Part shown: piece after piece, positions 26,193 through 34,291 of the stretch
How positions within the stretch are numbered: the first letter of the stretch is position 1
Layout of the letters: each line of letters opens with the position of its first letter
NCBI GenBank assembly: GCA_016765685.1
Contig: JAESPR010000076.1
Coordinates: forward strand, 1 to 53,861
DNA: 53,861 nt
Direction of reading: 5' to 3'
Source of the DNA: Colwellia sp.
GTDB lineage: Bacteria; Pseudomonadota; Gammaproteobacteria; Enterobacterales; Alteromonadaceae
Translations under genes and position numbers: made by a program
The notes under the pieces: model-generated
What the model was told of the DNA's origin: nothing
Databases searched by the model: none
What the model saw: the letters and a program-made list of their open reading frames with translations, nothing else

Positions 26193-27692
26193 ATGAGCAA
26201 TGAAATGCTAAAAACTACCGAGCAATGGATAGAGCTTATTGCTAATACTGAGTTGCCTGCGATCACCTCTACCGCAAAAATGTTGGATAAATTTTCTAAT
26301 GATGATAAATCCTCTTTACCAAAACTTAGTAAGGCTATTTTACACGATCAGGCGCTTGCTTCTTGTTTGTTAAAAGTGGCTAATAATATTCAGCATAAAG
26401 GAATAACTAAGGTCACTACGGTTTCTCGTGCGAGTGTGGTACTTGGTATTCAGACCGTTAAAAATGTTTGTTTAACGGCAAAGTTAGTTGACAGTTTGTT
26501 AGCCAGCAAAAGTTTAGACTTTCGCGTTTATAAAAAACTAATACAATTAATGGCTAATTCATTTTTCGCCGGTATGTTAGCAAAAATGATGGTGCCTAAT
26601 TATAGTGACGAAACTCAAGAGGAAGTATATTTAGCTGCATTGTTATACGGTATTGGGGAAACCGCTTTTTGGAGTAGTGGTGGTGAATTTGCTGATCAGT
26701 TAGTTCAAGCAGTAGATAGTGAAAGTCCAGGGTTTAAAGCGTATTGTGAACAAGAAATAGGCACCACTTTTAACGCGCTAAGTCGAGGTTTAGCAAAGAC
26801 ATGGAATTTGAGTGATTTATTATTGAAAGCGTTAGATCAGCCGGAGAGTCGAACCAACGAAATAAAGACTATTTTTTTTGCTGATAAACTTAGCACTAGC
26901 ATTGCTCAGCCGGGTGAAAGTGAAACGGACTTTAATAGTTTATTAGACGATATTGCCAAAATAATGCAAATATCAGTCACACAATTGAAAATTCGCATTG
27001 AAAAAACTCGTGAACAGGCGACTGAATTACTAAAGTCATACGGCGCTGAAGTATTGATAGATTTAATAAAGGTGCTACCGTTGGCGAGTGACTTTGGGCA
27101 AAGTAAGATTTTTGCTCCCCTTAGCCAAATTAGCAAGGAAAAATCTTTACTAACAGCATTCATAAAGCTAACTAGTTTGATGAAATCAAGTCGAGATCTA
27201 AATGAATATTTACAATCGGCCTTGGTTGATTCTGTTAACACGTTTGCATTTGACCGTTGCAGTTTTTTAATGATGTCTGATGATAAATCGCAAGTAAAAT
27301 CACGATTTGTGTTTAATGACAAAGCAGAAGACGACCCCTTGAGAATAGCGATTAATATACGTCAAAGTGATAACGTTATTGGTCGTGTGCTTGACTCTAA
27401 CATGCCGGCATTAATTAATGATTATACCCATAGGCAATGGCGAGATTTGGTTACTCAAGAATTAGTGGTGTTTATTCAAAATGGCGCACTGGCTGTGATA
27501 CCGGTAAAAATAGGTAATAAAACTATCGGTGTTGTTTGTGCTCAGTATTTCATTAATGACAATAAGTGGAATAGTAAAAAAATTGCAAGTAAAAATGCTA
27601 ATAGAAAAATGATTGCAGAAGATGATTTTCAACAGCTATGTGCTTTTATTGAACACCTTAATATGTGTTTGACCATGATCATGATGCGCTAA
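26193..27692 (+). CDS. HDOD-GAF signalling protein
   Basis: A 499-residue soluble protein with an N-terminal HDOD domain (about residues 15-215, including TSTAKMLDKFS, LSKAILHDQALASCLLKVAN and SVVLGIQTVKNVCLTAKLV), a helical linker, and a C-terminal GAF domain (about 325-495, with LQSALVDSVNTFAFDRCSFLM, IGRVLDSNMPALIND and ALAVIPVKIGNKTIGVVCAQY). The GAF part would sense a small ligand and the HDOD part would bind a partner. It may act with c-di-GMP signalling, as other HDOD proteins do; the ligand and partner are unknown. Confidence 0.85.
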   Translation: MSNEMLKTTEQWIELIANTELPAITSTAKMLDKFSNDDKSSLPKLSKAILHDQALASCLLKVANNIQHKGITKVTTVSRASVVLGIQTVKNVCLTAKLVDSLLASKSLDFRVYKKLIQLMANSFFAGMLAKMMVPNYSDETQEEVYLAALLYGIGETAFWSSGGEFADQLVQAVDSESPGFKAYCEQEIGTTFNALSRGLAKTWNLSDLLLKALDQPESRTNEIKTIFFADKLSTSIAQPGESETDFNSLLDDIAKIMQISVTQLKIRIEKTREQATELLKSYGAEVLIDLIKVLPLASDFGQSKIFAPLSQISKEKSLLTAFIKLTSLMKSSRDLNEYLQSALVDSVNTFAFDRCSFLMMSDDKSQVKSRFVFNDKAEDDPLRIAINIRQSDNVIGRVLDSNMPALINDYTHRQWRDLVTQELVVFIQNGALAVIPVKIGNKTIGVVCAQYFINDNKWNSKKIASKNANRKMIAEDDFQQLCAFIEHLNMCLTMIMMR

Positions 27693-27751
27693 TTACTTTA
27701 GTGAGTTATTTCTGTTAGAATTATTTTTTTCTATCTATAGTCAACTTTTTA

Positions 27752-28267
27752 ATGAACTCACCTCTTTCTTTTACCAGTAAATTCACGTTAGATAAAGCGC
27801 ATTTTAATGAATGTTATAGCGAGTCAACTACCTTAGATTTATCAGCGAAAGCTTTTTTTAAATCGGGTGTTTTGATGATATTTGGCTTGATTATTTTATT
27901 ATTTACCCCAGTCAATGCTTATGCGGCTTGGTTTGTTATCGGCTTAGGAATTTTAGAAGCGGTAAGTCATTATTATCATCAACCGTGGTGGGTGGTAAGG
28001 CAAATGCTTAGTAGGGCTTCTAATAGCGAAGTGACATTAACTATAGATGAGCAGGGTGTACTCAGTGAGTCTTTTTATCATAAGAGTAAAATTTTATGGC
28101 AGGATATGACTACTCTTACCGAAACGAGTTTGGGCTTTGTTTTACATTTTAATGCAGGTAAAAGTACAGGGAAAAGTTACTTATCTAAATCTTATTTATC
28201 AAAAGATGCTCAGCAATACCTTCAAACGAAAACCTTCAAACGAAAACCTTCAAACGAAAGTAAATAG
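27752..28267 (+). CDS. YcxB-like membrane protein with repeat-made C-terminus
   Basis: A 171-residue protein resembling the YcxB-like family: an N-terminal strand segment (FTSKFTLDKAHFNECYSES), two transmembrane helices (about 37-55 and 60-75, VLMIFGLIILLFTPV and AYAAWFVIGLGILEAV) and a C-terminal cytoplasmic beta domain with ILWQDMTTLTETSLGFVLHF. Function of the family is not known. The last 45 residues are unusual: a doubled SYLSK and a tail translated from three perfect copies of a 14 bp repeat (28218-28259), giving KTFKRKPSNESK. Confidence 0.75.
   Translation: MNSPLSFTSKFTLDKAHFNECYSESTTLDLSAKAFFKSGVLMIFGLIILLFTPVNAYAAWFVIGLGILEAVSHYYHQPWWVVRQMLSRASNSEVTLTIDEQGVLSESFYHKSKILWQDMTTLTETSLGFVLHFNAGKSTGKSYLSKSYLSKDAQQYLQTKTFKRKPSNESK
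28218..28259. repeat. 14 bp tandem repeat, three copies, at the 3' end of the YcxB-like gene
   Basis: ACCTTCAAACGAAA is repeated exactly at 28218-28231, 28232-28245 and 28246-28259. Because 14 is not a multiple of three, each copy is read in a different frame and any change in copy number would change the C-terminus and stop codon. Confidence 0.92.
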
Positions 28268-28355
28268 TTAGCACACACTATACCTAACACTATCTTTAAC
28301 GCTAATCATACTCGGTTAACTAGCCTTAAATTTATTGCTTTTTTATATGTTTGGG

Positions 28356-28520
28356 TTAATTTATTCCACCTAAAAGACGGTTAATATCTCTCAGTTTATT
28401 ATCAATAGTTACGGAGTTTCCTATCACTTCATTAAACTTGTCTTTGGTATCATCAAAAAGTGCTTCTAATTCAGATTCTTGTTCTTCACTTAAGTCCATG
28501 GATAATATTTTTGTATCCAT
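28356..28520 (-). CDS. Small acidic hypothetical protein (54 residues)
   Basis: A short open frame from ATG 28520 to TAA at 28356: M-D-T-K-I-L-S-M-D-L, then a charged helical stretch rich in Glu and Asp (SEEQESELEALFDDTKDKF) and an end DINRLLGGIN. It starts 33 bp after the stop of the gene at 28554-29153 on the same strand and is likely its operon partner. No strong ribosome site is visible. The composition looks like a soluble helical protein, not random sequence, but I know no homologue. Confidence 0.5.
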   Translation of the reverse strand: MDTKILSMDLSEEQESELEALFDDTKDKFNEVIGNSVTIDNKLRDINRLLGGIN

Positions 28521-28553
28521 GTTAGTGATTAACGTGACTATTAATAGGCGTTT

Positions 28554-29153
28554 TTAGAAAGAGTAGGTTGTCCCTACTAATGCAATGTTTGCATCACCAT
28601 ACCAAGAATTTTGAGTTGATTCAGTTAACGATTCGGCCCGAATAATTCCGCCAGAAAACTGCCAAGCAGGAGTTACTGAGTAGCTTGTGATTATGCCATA
28701 ACTATAGTTTAACTCAGTTTCATTTATCATTATCGGGTTATTAATAAAAGGTATTTGAGCATTACGATGGTTGAAGTTGTTTATTTGCTCTATATTTGCC
28801 ATTAACGAGACATTAAATTCATTATGTTGGTGTAATGTTACCGCACCTTGAACGTAATATTTGTTCCAATTTGAATCTTGTTTAGATTCTAACATGCCTG
28901 CTTCTATCGACAGTAAACGAGTAGTAAACTCGCCAGTGATTTTTGACGTTAATTCAAGAGATTCAGTGTTATCTACTGGCACAGCGGCTAAATCTTGAAC
29001 GTGTAGACGCTGGCTTATCGCTGAGCTATTTGTGATTAAATCACGATAGGAAATTTTATTGCTAACTTGCTGAGTGTTACTTTCATCTGCATGGCTTTGT
29101 ATTGCATAGCTTATTAACAATAATGCGATGAAAATTGTGGCTGATAGCTTCAT
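28554..29153 (-). CDS. Small outer-membrane-like protein of unknown function
   Basis: A 199-residue protein with a clear signal peptide (KLSATIFIALLLISYAIQSHA, cleavage after SHA). The mature part alternates polar and hydrophobic residues as in beta strands, has GAVTLHQHNEFNVSLMANI and WQFSGGIIRAES, and ends in phenylalanine (LVGTTYSF), the usual C-terminal signal for assembly into the outer membrane by the BAM complex. At this size it would form a barrel of about eight strands, or the C-terminal part may be the barrel. No function is recognisable. Confidence 0.65.
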   Translation of the reverse strand: MKLSATIFIALLLISYAIQSHADESNTQQVSNKISYRDLITNSSAISQRLHVQDLAAVPVDNTESLELTSKITGEFTTRLLSIEAGMLESKQDSNWNKYYVQGAVTLHQHNEFNVSLMANIEQINNFNHRNAQIPFINNPIMINETELNYSYGIITSYSVTPAWQFSGGIIRAESLTESTQNSWYGDANIALVGTTYSF

Positions 29154-29315
29154 ATATTACCCTGTTGCATCCTCTGCTTCATTCTTTGTTTTTTATTTTT
29201 GAGATCGCTGTGCTTAGCGTCTAAAGGTATATTTAACTATAGTCAAAAGTGAGATAAAGCGAGTAATATTTCACAAAAAAAGGGAATTCTTTACAATTGA
29301 AAAAGTAAGCGATTG

Positions 29316-29330
29316 ATTACTTGAAGTAAT
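29316..29330. promoter_or_regulatory. Palindrome just before the plsC start
   Basis: ATTACTT at 29316-29322 and AAGTAAT at 29324-29330 form a perfect 7 bp inverted repeat with a one-base centre, 8 bp before the GTG at 29338. Its centre is too tight for a stable RNA hairpin, so a protein site is likelier. No Shine-Dalgarno sequence is visible between it and the start. Confidence 0.35.
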
Positions 29331-29337
29331 AATAAAT

Positions 29338-30135
29338 GTGTTAATGAGTATTGCTAGTTTGCTATACTCGCCGTCTAAAATTTTATTAGGGTTTTATAAG
29401 TTGTTAACAATTTTTCGCTTTATTTTGATGTCTGTTGCTTTTCTGTTTATTTGCACAGTATCATGTTTTTACTGCCTATTAAGACCATTTCATCGTGACA
29501 ATGTTCATCATACTTCACGGTATTTAGGCAAAGTTACTAAATTGCTTGGTTTTGATGTTGAAGTAAGAATACCTGAGTCAGTAAAAAATATCGGTCCTGT
29601 GGTCTATGTTGCTAATCACCAAAATAGTTATGATGTTTTTACCATGGCTAGCGCTGTGCAGCCGGGCACGGTAACTGTTGGGAAAAAAAGCCTGCGTTGG
29701 ATCCCTATTTTTGGTCAAATGTATTGGTTAACGGGGAATATTTTGATAGACCGTAAAAACACTAGTAAGGCTATGAATACTATGAGTTTTACGGCCGACA
29801 AAATCATCAAAAACAAACTTTCGGTGTGGATGTTTCCTGAAGGAACTCGTAGTCGCGGTCGCGGTTTATTACCTTTTAAAACAGGAGCCTTTCGCACAGC
29901 GATACAAGCAAATGTACCTATTATTCCTATTTGTGCCAGTAATCAAGAAGGTACCATAAAAATGGGACGTTGGAACAATGGAAAAATTATTATAGAGTTT
30001 TTAGACCCTATATATATGACTAAAGAAAACAGCTCTAGTGTCCGTAATCTTGCTGATAAAACGCATGCTTTAATGAAAACGAAAATTAGCCAGCTTGATG
30101 AAGAAATAGCAAATAGTAAACACAAGGGAGATTAA
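29338..30135 (+). CDS. plsC: 1-acyl-sn-glycerol-3-phosphate acyltransferase PlsC
   Basis: A 265-residue inner-membrane acyltransferase that makes phosphatidic acid from lysophosphatidic acid. The catalytic NHQNSYD (NHx4D box), the GKKSLRWIPIFGQMYWLTG region, the FPEGTRSRGRGLLPFKTGAF motif and VPIIPIC closely follow E. coli PlsC. Start alternatives are GTG 29338, ATG 29344 or TTG 29401; the last would match the E. coli N-terminus best. It ends 2 bp before rraB, so plsC and rraB form an operon. Confidence 0.93.
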   Translation: MLMSIASLLYSPSKILLGFYKLLTIFRFILMSVAFLFICTVSCFYCLLRPFHRDNVHHTSRYLGKVTKLLGFDVEVRIPESVKNIGPVVYVANHQNSYDVFTMASAVQPGTVTVGKKSLRWIPIFGQMYWLTGNILIDRKNTSKAMNTMSFTADKIIKNKLSVWMFPEGTRSRGRGLLPFKTGAFRTAIQANVPIIPICASNQEGTIKMGRWNNGKIIIEFLDPIYMTKENSSSVRNLADKTHALMKTKISQLDEEIANSKHKGD

Positions 30136-30137
30136 AA

Positions 30138-30488
30138 ATGATTAATGAAGAGCTACAACAGTGGTATCAACATACCGATGCGCTTGTGAATGAGTTACTT
30201 GAAGACGGCACCAATGACGAAGTTTATCATACTATTGAACACCATTTTGCTAGCGAAAACTTCGAACTCTTAGAAAAAGCAGCTATTACGGCATTTAAGC
30301 TAGGGTTAGAAATAGAAGATCCAGAAGAAGCTGAGCTTGAAAATGGTGTTAAAGTGTTTGCTTTTGATATTGTTACCGAGCAAATGCTCAATGTTGAGTT
30401 ACTTCGTGACGAAACCAAAAAAATGTTTGCCTTAGCGCAACAATGCAAGGTTGACTACGATGGTTGGGGAACATATTTTGAGGAATAA
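30138..30488 (+). CDS. rraB: Ribonuclease E inhibitor RraB
   Basis: A 116-residue acidic protein of the RraB family, which binds the C-terminal region of RNase E and changes mRNA decay. Conserved segments seen: NELLEDGTNDEVYHTIEHHF, FELLEKAAITAFKLGLEI with DPEE, FDIVTEQMLNVELL and the closing VDYDGWGTYFEE. It lacks the very acidic C-terminal tail of E. coli RraB. It follows plsC with almost no gap. Confidence 0.92.
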   Translation: MINEELQQWYQHTDALVNELLEDGTNDEVYHTIEHHFASENFELLEKAAITAFKLGLEIEDPEEAELENGVKVFAFDIVTEQMLNVELLRDETKKMFALAQQCKVDYDGWGTYFEE

Positions 30489-30583
30489 TCACGCCAACTT
30501 CTACGAATAAAATAACGACAACACTTGCTAAATAAAATACACTGACACTCATATCTTTATCCGAAGTTAGTCGAGAAAGTTTT

Positions 30584-31702
30584 ATGTCTGTTGTAATTAG
30601 CGGCACGGGTCTATTTACCCCTCCAGAAAGTATTTCCAATGATGAGTTAGTCGCTTGTTATAATAGTTATGTAGATCAATTTAACCGTGATAACGAGCAA
30701 GCTATTGCAAGCGGTGACGTGACAGCTTTATCACATTCAAGTAGTGCTTTCATTGAAAAAGCTTCCGGCATTAAAAACCGTTATGTTATGTCAAAAAGTG
30801 ACATTTTAAATGTTAACGTTATGCGCCCTTCATTTGCGGAACGCCCTAATGATACGTTGTCAATGCAAGCTGAAATTGGTGTTGCTGCCGCTAAAGAGGC
30901 GATGGCGACTGCGAATAAAAGCGCTGCTGAGATCGACCTTATTATTGTTGCTTGTGCTTATACACAACGTTCTTACCCTGCCATGGCTATTGAAATTCAA
31001 CAAGCATTAGGTTGTAGTGGTTGGGGTTTTGATATGTTGGTGGCTTGCTCTGCTGCAACTTTCGGTATTATTAATGCAGCCAATGCTGTTCGAACTGGCA
31101 CCGCTAAAACCGTGTTAGTGATCAACCCTGAGATATTATCACCGCAAATTAATTATCGTGATCGAGACAGTCACTTTATTTTTGGTGATGTAGCAACAGC
31201 TGTTATCATTGAAGATGAATCTACGGCAACGAGCAATCACCAGTTTAAAATTATTGCTGAACAACCTATCACGAAATTTTCGAATAATATTCGTAGTAAT
31301 ATTGGTTATATGAATCAATGTAGCCCTGATACAGAGCATGACATTGATAAATACTTTATTCAGCAAGGTCGTAAAGTATTTAAAGAAGTTTTGCCTATGG
31401 TGTCTAATTTAATCGCCTCGCAAATGGATAAAATTGAATTAACACCCGAAAATATTAAGCGTCTATATTTGCATCAAGCGAATATTAACATGAACAATTT
31501 TATTGCTAAGAAAGTATTGGGTCGTGAACCTGAAGTAGGGGAAGCGCCTATTATTTTAGATGAATATGCTAATACTAGTTCTGCCGGTTGTATCATTGCA
31601 CTGCACAAACACCATGACGGTTTGGTATCAGGCGACAAAGCTGTGCTTTGCTCTTTTGGCGCGGGTTATTCCGCCTGTTGTTTGATTTTAGAATACCGGT
31701 AA
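30584..31702 (+). CDS. Beta-ketoacyl-ACP synthase III-like protein (long FabH type)
   Basis: A 372-residue thiolase-fold condensing enzyme, longer than standard FabH (about 317). The catalytic triad is visible: Cys in DMLVACSAATFG, His in YLHQANINM and Asn in EYANTSSAGC. An N-terminal insertion (about residues 27-60, YNSYVDQFNRDNEQAIASGD) distinguishes it. This long type resembles Pseudomonas PA3286, which moves CoA-linked medium-chain acyl groups into fatty acid synthesis. That role here is inference. It follows plsC-rraB by about 95 bp on the same strand. Confidence 0.85.
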   Translation: MSVVISGTGLFTPPESISNDELVACYNSYVDQFNRDNEQAIASGDVTALSHSSSAFIEKASGIKNRYVMSKSDILNVNVMRPSFAERPNDTLSMQAEIGVAAAKEAMATANKSAAEIDLIIVACAYTQRSYPAMAIEIQQALGCSGWGFDMLVACSAATFGIINAANAVRTGTAKTVLVINPEILSPQINYRDRDSHFIFGDVATAVIIEDESTATSNHQFKIIAEQPITKFSNNIRSNIGYMNQCSPDTEHDIDKYFIQQGRKVFKEVLPMVSNLIASQMDKIELTPENIKRLYLHQANINMNNFIAKKVLGREPEVGEAPIILDEYANTSSAGCIIALHKHHDGLVSGDKAVLCSFGAGYSACCLILEYR

Positions 31703-31966
31703 TACCAATTGAATTAATGAATACACCACTTAGCGAGAATTAAAAGGCTTAGAGGCAAGGCATTGATTGAAGAGAATGGTTACTCCCTTGTCAAAATCAA
31801 TAACGCCGCATATAAGCCTTTTAAACTCGCCCTTCGGGAGCTCATTAGCCAACTGATAACGTCACAAAATTAATGAAATATAGAATAACTATGTTTAAAT
31901 AATTGTGTTTGTTCTAAGCTCGCTAATGCAGCTCTAAGTTGAGCGATTCATTATTTTAATTGGTAT
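31702..31966. mobile_element. MITE-like element with nested inverted repeats
   Basis: A 265 bp non-coding element. Its ends form a 21 bp terminal inverted repeat, ATACCAATTGAATTAATGAAT at 31702-31722 (two of 21 positions differ from the complement of 31946-31966). Inside, GCGAG...TTAAAAGGCTTA at 31733-31751 pairs with the complement at 31812-31830, so the left half can fold into a long hairpin. No transposase frame is present. It sits just past the FabH-like stop codon. I believe related sequences are scattered in Colwellia-type genomes, but I could not search. Confidence 0.75.
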
Positions 31967-32013
31967 AAGAGTGTTAAGTTATAAGCGGTAAGTTATAAGT
32001 TTCTAGAGCAAGT

Positions 32014-32057
32014 TCAAGCTACAATTTATAAACCATAGAGTGCAAATGGTAGCTTGA
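32014..32057. other. Imperfect stem-loop between the MITE and dacA
   Basis: TCAAGCTAC at 32014-32022 and GTAGCTTGA at 32049-32057 are perfect complements around a 26-base loop that itself holds ACCAT and ATGGT. It lies 29 bp beyond the dacA stop codon and could form the end of the dacA transcript, but no T run follows in the minus direction. Confidence 0.4.
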
Positions 32058-32085
32058 TTTGAAACGTCATTTTATTCAATAAATG

Positions 32086-33282
32086 TTATTCAAATAATTG
32101 GGCAAAAAACAATTTAATGTAATCCATAATTTTCGAGAAAAAACTTCCTTCATTCACTTCCTGTAAAGTTACTAGCGGATATTGCGCGATATCCTCACCA
32201 TCAAGTTGTAAGAACAGTTTACCAACCACTGTGCCTTTAGCAATTGGTGCGGTTAATTGTTGATCTAACTCAAAATTGGCTTTTAAGTTTTTACGCTGAC
32301 CGCGTGGAATAGTAATTGGCGTATCTACGACTATTCCTAAATCAACTTGTTCTTTATCACCCATCCAAATACGGTTAGTGGCAAATTTTTCACCGGCCTT
32401 ATATGGGGTAAATGTTTCAAAAAAACGGAAGCCGTAATTAAGTAATTTCTTGCTTTCAACTTTCCGTGCACGTTCACTTTTTGTGCCCATTACTACGGTA
32501 ACTAAGCGCATATCACCTTTGGTCGCTGAAGTTACTAAACTGTAACCCGCATTTGAGGTGTGACCGGTTTTTATACCGTCAACATTCAAGCTTTTATCCC
32601 ATAACAACGAGTTACGGTTATACTGTTTAATATTATTATAGGTAAATGATTTTTGCTTATAAAGGGCATATTCTTCGGGTACATCACGGATAAGTGCACT
32701 GGCTAAAACTGCCATATCGCGTGGCGTAGTCATATGAGAAGAGCTATCTAAACCATGACTGTTTTCAAAAAATGAGCTCGACATACCCAATTGCTCTGCA
32801 TGAGCATTCATTAAGTCAGCAAAGGCACTTTCACTGCCGGCAATGTGCTCAGCCATAGCCACACAAGCATCGTTACCTGAAGTAACGATAATGCCTTGGT
32901 TGAGCAAACTTACCGAAACTTCGGTACCCACTTCAATAAACATTTTTGATGAGTCAGGAAAGTTTTTTGCCCAAGCGTTTTCGCTAATCATCACTTGATC
33001 ATCATTAGAAATATTTCCGTTTTCTAATTCTTTGCCTATGATGTAACTAGTCATCATTTTGGTTAAGCTTGCTGGCGCCAATTGCATGTCAGCATTACCT
33101 TCAGCAATAACTTTGCCAGTGGTAAAATCAACTAAAATAAAGCCTTTAGCATTAATTTTTGGTGCATCGGGAATAATCGTTATGGCGTGACTTAAAGACG
33201 ATAAAGTTAAGGCTGAACCAAGGAAAGATGCGGTGATAATTTTGATAAATTGACGAGCAATTTTTCGCGGTTGTAAGGGCAT
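32086..33282 (-). CDS. dacA: D-alanyl-D-alanine carboxypeptidase (PBP5/6 type)
   Basis: A 398-residue penicillin-binding protein that removes the last D-Ala from peptidoglycan pentapeptides in the periplasm. It has the S-x-x-K motif SLTKMM, the SGNDA motif and KTGHTSNAGYS, plus a C-terminal beta domain and an amphipathic end (SFFSKIMDYIKLFFAQLFE) that anchors it to the inner membrane. I chose ATG 33282 because it gives an ideal signal peptide (basic QPRKIARQ, hydrophobic core, SLSHA cleavage). The frame is open to ATG 33396 through a run of 12 bp repeats encoding T-M-P-L units, each of which offers another ATG. Confidence 0.92.
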   Translation of the reverse strand: MPLQPRKIARQFIKIITASFLGSALTLSSLSHAITIIPDAPKINAKGFILVDFTTGKVIAEGNADMQLAPASLTKMMTSYIIGKELENGNISNDDQVMISENAWAKNFPDSSKMFIEVGTEVSVSLLNQGIIVTSGNDACVAMAEHIAGSESAFADLMNAHAEQLGMSSSFFENSHGLDSSSHMTTPRDMAVLASALIRDVPEEYALYKQKSFTYNNIKQYNRNSLLWDKSLNVDGIKTGHTSNAGYSLVTSATKGDMRLVTVVMGTKSERARKVESKKLLNYGFRFFETFTPYKAGEKFATNRIWMGDKEQVDLGIVVDTPITIPRGQRKNLKANFELDQQLTAPIAKGTVVGKLFLQLDGEDIAQYPLVTLQEVNEGSFFSKIMDYIKLFFAQLFE

Positions 33283-33336
33283 AGTTAAAGATATAGTTAA
33301 GGGCATAGTTAAGGGCATAGTTAAAGGTATAGTTTT
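33277..33336. repeat. 12 bp minisatellite at the dacA start
   Basis: Five tandem units of about 12 bp. On the plus strand units 1, 3 and 4 are GGGCATAGTTAA (33277-33288, 33301-33312, 33313-33324); units 2 and 5 are variants. On the coding strand the repeats read TTAACTATGCCC, so each complete unit carries an in-frame ATG. Confidence 0.9.
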
Positions 33337-33474
33337 TAATAATGGGATGATAAAGTGATTGATAAAATAATAAACTATCACAAAGTATATCATCAATAGT
33401 TAGCTTGGCTATGACTGAGTGGAAGTTAATTGTAAAAATTAGCCCTTAACCATCACATTAGCTCAAACTTGTAT

Positions 33475-34284
33475 TTATAAGCTCCTTAAGTAAGCATTAG
33501 GGTAGTTACTTTGTTTAAGCTCAACTAACAATTTATTGAGTGTAGTAGTATTTGAAATAGGACCTATTTGAATACGGTAAATACCATTTTTCTTTGGGTA
33601 ATTAACCGCTTGTGAATATTGTTTAGATAAGATTTGAGCTGTTTTTTTTGCTAAGTCAAGTTTACTGGTGGCAAATACTTGAATGATATTTTTTTCTTGA
33701 AATAAAGGGTTTTTATCCTCTTTTTTGTTTGCGATAGCGAGGGTGGTTTTTTGTGTTTTCCTGTTGAACTTTTCTTCGAATTGGGTAATAGCAGTAATTT
33801 TCACTTTCGCCGTGCCTGCTTTTAACATATCCAGTTTATAAGCAGCGCTGTAGGACAAATCAACAATACGGTTTTGATGAAAAGGGCCGCGATCATTAAC
33901 CCGAACAATGACTGATTTATGATTGGCGAGGTTCGTCACTTTTAAATAAGTAGGCAGTGGCAAGCTTTTGTGAGCAGCGCTCATCGCATACATGTCGTAA
34001 ATTTCGCCGTTTGAAGTTAAATGACCGTGAAATTTTTTACCATACCAAGACGCTACTCCTACTTGTTCAAATTTTTGTGCACTGCTCAGTACTTTATAAT
34101 CAATACCTCGAACACGGTAATCTCTATTACCACCTCGGCTGTGTGATTCAGCACGGGCGATGGCATCTTTGAGTTCGCTCTGAGTAGGTAATCTATCAGG
34201 TGTACTGTCATAAGCATATTGATAGCGTCCGGAGCTACAGGCGCTGAGTAGTAACAGGGTGAGTAGATAAATTATATTTTTCAT
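33475..34284 (-). CDS. rlpA: Septal ring lytic transglycosylase RlpA-like lipoprotein
   Basis: A 269-residue lipoprotein (lipobox LLSACSS, Cys at about residue 16) with a double-psi beta-barrel domain (GVASWYGKKFHGHLTSNGE, then TNLANHKSVIVRVNDRGPF and VDLSYSAAYKL) and a C-terminal SPOR domain (about residues 200-269) that binds denuded peptidoglycan at the septum. RlpA is an outer-membrane protein; in Pseudomonas it is a lytic transglycosylase. It sits 7 bp downstream of rodA in the elongation-machinery cluster and precedes dacA. Confidence 0.92.
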   Translation of the reverse strand: MKNIIYLLTLLLLSACSSGRYQYAYDSTPDRLPTQSELKDAIARAESHSRGGNRDYRVRGIDYKVLSSAQKFEQVGVASWYGKKFHGHLTSNGEIYDMYAMSAAHKSLPLPTYLKVTNLANHKSVIVRVNDRGPFHQNRIVDLSYSAAYKLDMLKAGTAKVKITAITQFEEKFNRKTQKTTLAIANKKEDKNPLFQEKNIIQVFATSKLDLAKKTAQILSKQYSQAVNYPKKNGIYRIQIGPISNTTTLNKLLVELKQSNYPNAYLRSL

Positions 34285-34291
34285 TTTATGC

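Noticed and set aside
31702..31966. A tRNA or rRNA gene in the spacer after the FabH-like gene
   Set aside because: The fold is a long hairpin with terminal repeats, not a cloverleaf, and no T-loop or anticodon arm could be placed.
33283..33396. dacA start at ATG 33396
   Set aside because: It would put a hydrophobic stretch and the T-M-P-L repeats before a second, complete signal peptide; ATG 33282 is more plausible.
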